This document shows positions 60,222 to 64,000 of a DNA stretch of 64,000 bases, piece after piece (the stretch's first letter is position 1; each line of letters starts with the position of its first letter). Origin of the DNA: an uncultured Gammaproteobacteria bacterium (GTDB taxonomy: Bacteria > Pseudomonadota > Gammaproteobacteria > DRLM01). The stretch spans positions 1 through 64,000 of the forward strand of contig CAMYKQ010000029.1 of NCBI GenBank assembly GCA_947259075.1, given 5' to 3'. The notes beneath the pieces are model-generated. The model saw only the letters and a list, made by a program, of their open reading frames with translations. It ran no database searches and had not been told where the DNA came from. The position numbers and the translations under genes are program-made.

Positions 60222-61637
60222 ATGGATAAGTTCGACATAGTGGTGATAGGTGGCGGGCCGGGCGGTTATGTCGCCGCGATTCGTTGCGCGCAATTGGGCT
60301 TGAAAACCGCTTGCATCGATAGCTGGCGCACCGAGGACGGCAAGCCCGCCTTGGGTGGTGTCTGTCTCAATGTCGGTTGCATTCCCTCCAAGGCCCTGCT
60401 CGACTCATCGCATCATTACGAACATGCGCAACATGCGTTGCCCGCGCATGGCATCACTACGAAGGGCGTGCAGCTCGATATCGGCGTGATGCAGGCGCGT
60501 AAACAAAAAGTGGTGCGCACGCTCACGGGCGGTATCGAGGCCCTGTTTCTCAAGCATAAGATTACCTGGCTGCGCGGCCACGGCCGCTTGATCGGCGAGC
60601 GTCAGGTAGAAGTGCGCGGCCATGATGGCGCGACCCAAACCGTGCAAGGCAAGCATCTCATCATCGCCACCGGTTCCACGCCCGCGCCCTTGGAGCAAGC
60701 GCCTTTCGATGGTGAGCGCATCGTCGATTCCACCGGCGCCTTGGCCTTCACCGAGGTGCCAAAAAAAATGGTGGTGATCGGCGGCGGCGTCATCGGTTTG
60801 GAGCTGGGCAGCGTATGGCGGCGCTTGGGTGCCGAAGTCGTCGTGCTCAATCGCGGCAAGGTGTTCTTGTCGAAGGTCGATGAGGATCTGGGTAAAGAAG
60901 CCTACCGCCAGCTTGGCGCGCAAGGTTTGGATATCCGCCTCGGCGCGCAGGTGACGAAACTCAGCGTCAATAAAAAACAGGTGAGCCTGCAGATTAAAGA
61001 TGGCAAGGGTGAGGCGACTTTGAAAGTGGACAAGGTGCTGGTGGCCACCGGCCGCGTGCCTAACACTGAAGGTTTGAATGTCGAGGGCGTGGGTTTGGCC
61101 GTGGATGCACACGGCTTTATCGCGGTGGATGAACACTGCCGCACCAATCTGCCCGGTGTGTACGCCATCGGTGACGTGGTGCGCGGACCGATGCTGGCGC
61201 ACAAGGCCTCGGAAGAAGGTGTCGCCGTGGCCGAACACCTCGCCGGCCAGCATTCTCATATGAATTACGAGACCATTCCTTGGGTGATTTACACTTGGCC
61301 GGAGATCGCTTGGGTGGGCAAGACCACGCAACAGTTGCGTGATGCCAATCGTGACTTCCGCGCGGGTATATTTCCATTCATGGGCAATGGCCGCGCGCAC
61401 GCCATGGGCGACACCGCGGGCCTGGTGAAGATTTTGAGCGATGCGAAGACGGATCGCGTGCTGGGCGTACACATCATCGGCCCCTATGCCTCGGAGATGA
61501 TTAGCGAGGCGGTGACGGTGATGGAATTCGGCGGCGCGGCGGAAGACATCGCCCGCACCGTGCATGCGCATCCCACCTTGTCCGAGGCCATGCACGAGGC
61601 GGCCTTGGCGGTGGCGGACCGCGCCTTGCATCGCTAG
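60222..61637 (+). CDS. lpdA: Dihydrolipoyl dehydrogenase (E3)
   Basis: The 471-residue flavoprotein reoxidises the lipoyl group with NAD. The FAD loop VVIGGGPGGYVAAIRCAQLG, the redox disulfide GGVCLNVGCIPSKALL, the NAD loop KMVVIGGGVIGLELGSVW and the C-terminal HAHPTLSEAMHEA with the catalytic His are complete. GAAGGAAAG precedes the ATG. It lies after sucAB, separated by a palindromic repeat, and may also serve other dehydrogenase complexes. Confidence 0.97.
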   Translation: MDKFDIVVIGGGPGGYVAAIRCAQLGLKTACIDSWRTEDGKPALGGVCLNVGCIPSKALLDSSHHYEHAQHALPAHGITTKGVQLDIGVMQARKQKVVRTLTGGIEALFLKHKITWLRGHGRLIGERQVEVRGHDGATQTVQGKHLIIATGSTPAPLEQAPFDGERIVDSTGALAFTEVPKKMVVIGGGVIGLELGSVWRRLGAEVVVLNRGKVFLSKVDEDLGKEAYRQLGAQGLDIRLGAQVTKLSVNKKQVSLQIKDGKGEATLKVDKVLVATGRVPNTEGLNVEGVGLAVDAHGFIAVDEHCRTNLPGVYAIGDVVRGPMLAHKASEEGVAVAEHLAGQHSHMNYETIPWVIYTWPEIAWVGKTTQQLRDANRDFRAGIFPFMGNGRAHAMGDTAGLVKILSDAKTDRVLGVHIIGPYASEMISEAVTVMEFGGAAEDIARTVHAHPTLSEAMHEAALAVADRALHR

Positions 61638-61706
61638 CGCGGCGGTTGAAGTAAATCACGGCATGGCCGATACACAAGGGTAGACTGCGAAGCGGCGGCA
61701 ATATCA

Positions 61707-62549
61707 GTGAAGATAGAAAAGCAATTTCTTTCCGCGTTCCTTGAGGACTTGAACCGCAACCGTGTGGTATTGCCCACCCTGCCCGAGGTGGCGGTGCAAG
61801 TGCGTAAATTGGTGAACAGCCCCAAGGCCACCGCGCGTCAGGTATCACGTTTGATCGGCACAGATCCGGCGCTGTCCGCGCGCCTGCTCAAGGTGGTGAA
61901 CAGCCCGGTGTTTCGCGGGCGCGAGAAGATCGAGAATATCCAAATCGCGGTGGCGCGGCTCGGCGCGGTGCAGTTGCGCAATCTCATTACCACCTTGGTG
62001 ATGCAGCAACTCTATCAAGCCAAGGGCACGCAACACACGCGGAAACGGCTCAAGGAATTATGGGCGCACAGCGCCAAGGTGGCGGCGCTGAGTTTCGTCA
62101 TCGCCAAAAAATTTACCCGCTTGCAGCCGGACCAAGCCATGCTGGGCGGCTTGATTCACGACATCGGCGTGCTGCCCATCCTGCGCCGCGCCGAGGCCTA
62201 TCCTCAATTGGCCGGCAACCCCGAGGCCTTGGAAGAGGTCATCAAACATCTGCACACCATCATCGGTCCATTCATACTCGATGAATGGGGCTTCTCGCCG
62301 GAACTGGTGGCGGTAACCTCGCAACACGAAGATCTGTGGCGCAACGAAGGCTCGGAGATCACCTATGTGGACGTGGTGATCGTCGCCAACCTTCACGCTC
62401 ATCTTGGCAGCGATCATCGCTTGACTCAAATGGATTGGAACGACATCCCCGCCTTCACCAAGCTGGGCCTCACGCCGGAAGAGAGCGTGGCCACACTCGA
62501 GGCGGCGCGTGAAGACTTACAGGAAGTGCGCACACTGTTCGCGCGTTGA
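61707..62549 (+). CDS. HDOD-domain protein
   Basis: The 280-residue protein is a single HDOD domain, with LPTLPEVAVQVRKLVNSPKATARQVSRLIGTDPALSARLLKVVNSPVF at the N-terminus and GGLIHDIGVLPIL, where the HD pair is kept. HDOD proteins are non-enzymatic or poorly characterised relatives of HD phosphohydrolases that often act in regulatory networks, including cyclic-di-GMP output. The start GTG at 61707 has no strong ribosome binding site, so it is uncertain. There is no membrane segment. Confidence 0.85.
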   Translation: MKIEKQFLSAFLEDLNRNRVVLPTLPEVAVQVRKLVNSPKATARQVSRLIGTDPALSARLLKVVNSPVFRGREKIENIQIAVARLGAVQLRNLITTLVMQQLYQAKGTQHTRKRLKELWAHSAKVAALSFVIAKKFTRLQPDQAMLGGLIHDIGVLPILRRAEAYPQLAGNPEALEEVIKHLHTIIGPFILDEWGFSPELVAVTSQHEDLWRNEGSEITYVDVVIVANLHAHLGSDHRLTQMDWNDIPAFTKLGLTPEESVATLEAAREDLQEVRTLFAR

Positions 62550-62675
62550 TCGTGGTTTTATTTTTTATCCGCTTGCTGAAGAATTTTTTTATATCATCCC
62601 CTCGGTCGCTCGGTCGCTGATGAGAAGCGACTTGTAGTGCGCGGCACGCGCGGCGCTGAGAAGAACCATATTTTT

Positions 62676-63025
62676 CCCCTCCTCATCGAGGAGGGGTGCC
62701 TCGCAGGGGCGGGGTGGTGCGGGTCGCGGCGCCGAGGCGGGTTTAAGAAAATATACAACCCACCCTGTCTAGATTCCCTCTCTGCGGAGGCGGAACCACC
62801 CCGTCCGCTACGCGTCCACCCCTCCTTGGCAAGGAGGGGAGAAAGAAAATATAACTCCCCTCCTCATCGAGGAGGGGTGCCCCGCAGGGGCGGGGTGGTG
62901 CGGGTCGCGGCGCCGAGGCGGGTTTAAGAAAATATAAAACCCACCCTGTCTAGATTCCCGCCCTGCGGAGGCGGAACCACCCCGTCCGCTACGCGTCCAC
63001 CCCTCCTTGGCAAGGAGGGGAGAAA
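62676..63025. repeat. Two tandem copies of a 181-base palindromic repeat unit
   Basis: A unit starting CCCCTCCTCATCGAGGAGGG at 62676 recurs at 62857, a period of 181 bases; the copies differ at a few positions. Each unit begins with one hairpin (CCCCTCCT-catcg-AGGAGGGG) and ends with another (CCCCTCCTTGGCAAGGAGGGG), and the two halves are broadly complementary around an AT-rich centre (AAGAAAATATA). This is the form of dispersed non-coding repeats with mobile-element ancestry. No credible protein is encoded. Confidence 0.85.
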
Positions 63026-63128
63026 AGAAATTCGATTTATCCTTTATCCAGGGCGTGCATGATCATCCTCTTCAGCCCTCGCTTCATTTTTGGTGGTTCG
63101 CCGGTGGAATAATTTTATGTATATCGTC

Positions 63129-63226
63129 CCTTCTCCCTCCGGGAGAAGGCTAGGATGAGGGGATCGAATTAGAATTTGAACGTTTGATTTTATCTCTCAC
63201 CCCGCCCTCTCCCTGGGGGAGAAGGG
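63129..63226. repeat. REP/BIME-like pair of inverted hairpins
   Basis: CCTTCTCCC-tcc-GGGAGAAGG at 63129-63149 and CCTCTCCC-tgg-GGGAGAAGG near 63206-63226 are two hairpins. They are flanked by GATGAGGGG and CTCACCCC, which makes the pair roughly mirror-symmetric. This resembles bacterial interspersed repeats built from two opposed REP-like units. Together with the 181-base repeats, it fills the gap between the HDOD gene and the hemD-like gene. Confidence 0.65.
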
Positions 63227-63291
63227 GCTTTGTCTGTCGTTAATCACCGCGCCTATTCGTATCGCGCTCAGCTTATTGAGCCGTGCTCAGC

Positions 63292-64000
63292 TCAATCCGC
63301 GCTCAGCGCCGCGACGATTTCATTCACCAGCGGTTTCATGAAAAAACTCTCGGCGGGCATCATCGCCACCGCCACGCCGCGTTCGCGCAGACTATCCGCC
63401 ACGATCGGCCCCACCGCCGCCACCCGCGTTTTGCGCAGCCCTTCATCCAATGCCTCGGCCAGTTCGGCCGTGGCCGCCACGTCCCACAGCCGTTTGACTT
63501 GCGCGGCGCTGGTAAAGGCGAGGACGTCGACGCCGCCCGCGGCCAAGGCGCGAATGAAGTCGATCACCCGTGCGTCATCGCTCTTGTCGGCGTACACGTA
63601 GGGCGCGACCGGCAGCGGCGTGGCGCCGGCCTGTTTAATAAAGTCGATGAGTTTGAGATTGGGCTCGCTGCCGTAGAGCTGCACGCCGATGCGGCGGCCG
63701 TGCAAATCCAATTTACTCAACGCGGCGATGACGCCGTCGCTGGTCGGCGTCTCGGCGGACAAGGAATTGCGCAGGCCGATGTCGCGCAGCGCCTTTGCCG
63801 GTTTGGGTCCGCGGGTGAGCGTGCGCACCGCGCCGAGTTGCGCGATGAAGGCGTCTTTCATCGCCGCGCGTTCGGCGAAACCGAGCAGACGCCGCAGGCC
63901 TTCGCCCGTCAGCAAAATCAAATCATCGCAGCCGCCCGCATTGAACTGCCGCAGCCACGCCTCCACCGGCGCCGCATCGGGCGCATCGAGTATCGACACC
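63292..64000 (-). CDS. hemD: Uroporphyrinogen-III synthase-like protein, 5' end beyond the window
   Basis: The frame is open to the window edge and encodes at least 235 residues. LILLTGEGLRRLLGFAE and TLTRGPKPAKALRDIGL fit the first lobe of uroporphyrinogen-III synthase, and VDVLAFTSAAQVKRLWDVA with VAAVGPIVADSLRERGVAVAMMP fits the second. The enzyme closes hydroxymethylbilane to uroporphyrinogen III in haem synthesis. About the first 40-50 residues of the usual protein would lie outside the window. Members with this form also occur as stand-alone proteins linked to nitrogen or sulfur metabolism, so the assignment to haem synthesis is probable but not certain. Confidence 0.75.
   Translation of the reverse strand, partial: VSILDAPDAAPVEAWLRQFNAGGCDDLILLTGEGLRRLLGFAERAAMKDAFIAQLGAVRTLTRGPKPAKALRDIGLRNSLSAETPTSDGVIAALSKLDLHGRRIGVQLYGSEPNLKLIDFIKQAGATPLPVAPYVYADKSDDARVIDFIRALAAGGVDVLAFTSAAQVKRLWDVAATAELAEALDEGLRKTRVAAVGPIVADSLRERGVAVAMMPAESFFMKPLVNEIVAALSAD

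Noticed and set aside
62676-63025. Possible CRISPR array
   Set aside because: The repeat unit is 181 bases with only two tandem copies and no short-repeat/spacer alternation; no cas gene is nearby.

Overview
The window looks like a chromosomal segment of a free-living gammaproteobacterium with high G+C content. The protein set supports this: hemA-prfA-prmC, lolB-ispE-tRNA-Gln-prs-rplY-pth-ychF, sucA-sucB-lpdA, a FadE/FadI/FadJ-type beta-oxidation operon, UbiK, ComM and glnK-amtB under an apparent sigma-54/NtrC promoter. I cannot name a genus. The PEP-CTERM protein, the many cyclic-di-GMP proteins and the dispersed palindromic repeats suggest an environmental lineage.

Layout. Positions 1-440 hold the tail and right end of an IS256-family element and AT-rich spacer. 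Positions 440-9000 carry lipid and envelope genes (diacylglycerol kinase, a DedA/PAP2-like/LssY fusion, an ArnT-like glycosyltransferase) and a cyclic-di-GMP block (diguanylate cyclase, two PilZ proteins, a GGDEF-EAL protein). Positions 9270-18220 are one tightly overlapping fatty-acid degradation operon led by an NlpC/P60-like hydrolase. Positions 18260-22360 hold comM, ubiK and the nitrogen-regulated glnK-amtB pair with a strong terminator. Positions 22800-27895 form a compact peptide biosynthesis and export cassette, discussed below. Positions 28060-31080 hold small metabolic genes, a CDGSH protein and a FetAB-type transporter. Positions 31110-34900 hold a second GGDEF-EAL protein with a degenerate EAL domain and a PEP-CTERM protein interrupted in frame by a small transposon-like element. 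Positions 34910-45870 are core housekeeping genes with two tRNAs. Positions 45930-55580 hold a third PilZ protein, a PhnD-type sensor kinase with its FixJ-like regulator, a double cNMP/rhodanese membrane protein, a second small inverted-repeat element, a CBS-GGDEF protein and small enzymes. Positions 55990-61640 encode the 2-oxoglutarate dehydrogenase complex. The end holds an HDOD protein, palindromic repeat clusters and a partial uroporphyrinogen-III synthase-like gene.

The most interesting system is the cassette at 22800-27895. It has a 67-residue precursor with a double-glycine leader and a Ser/Thr-rich core with one Cys. A hairpin with a T-run, probably an attenuator, follows it. Next come a 395-residue protein that resembles the HExxH peptide-modification family but carries HQGGH, a C39-peptidase ABC exporter with an intact protease site, and an HlyD-type adaptor. 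This is a complete RiPP-like make-cut-export unit with a single, apparently unusual maturation enzyme.

A second point of note is a pair of small inverted-repeat elements (34519-34702 and 51761-52031), both flanked by CTAG. The first lies inside the signal-peptide region of the PEP-CTERM gene, adds exactly 60 codons and leaves the frame open.
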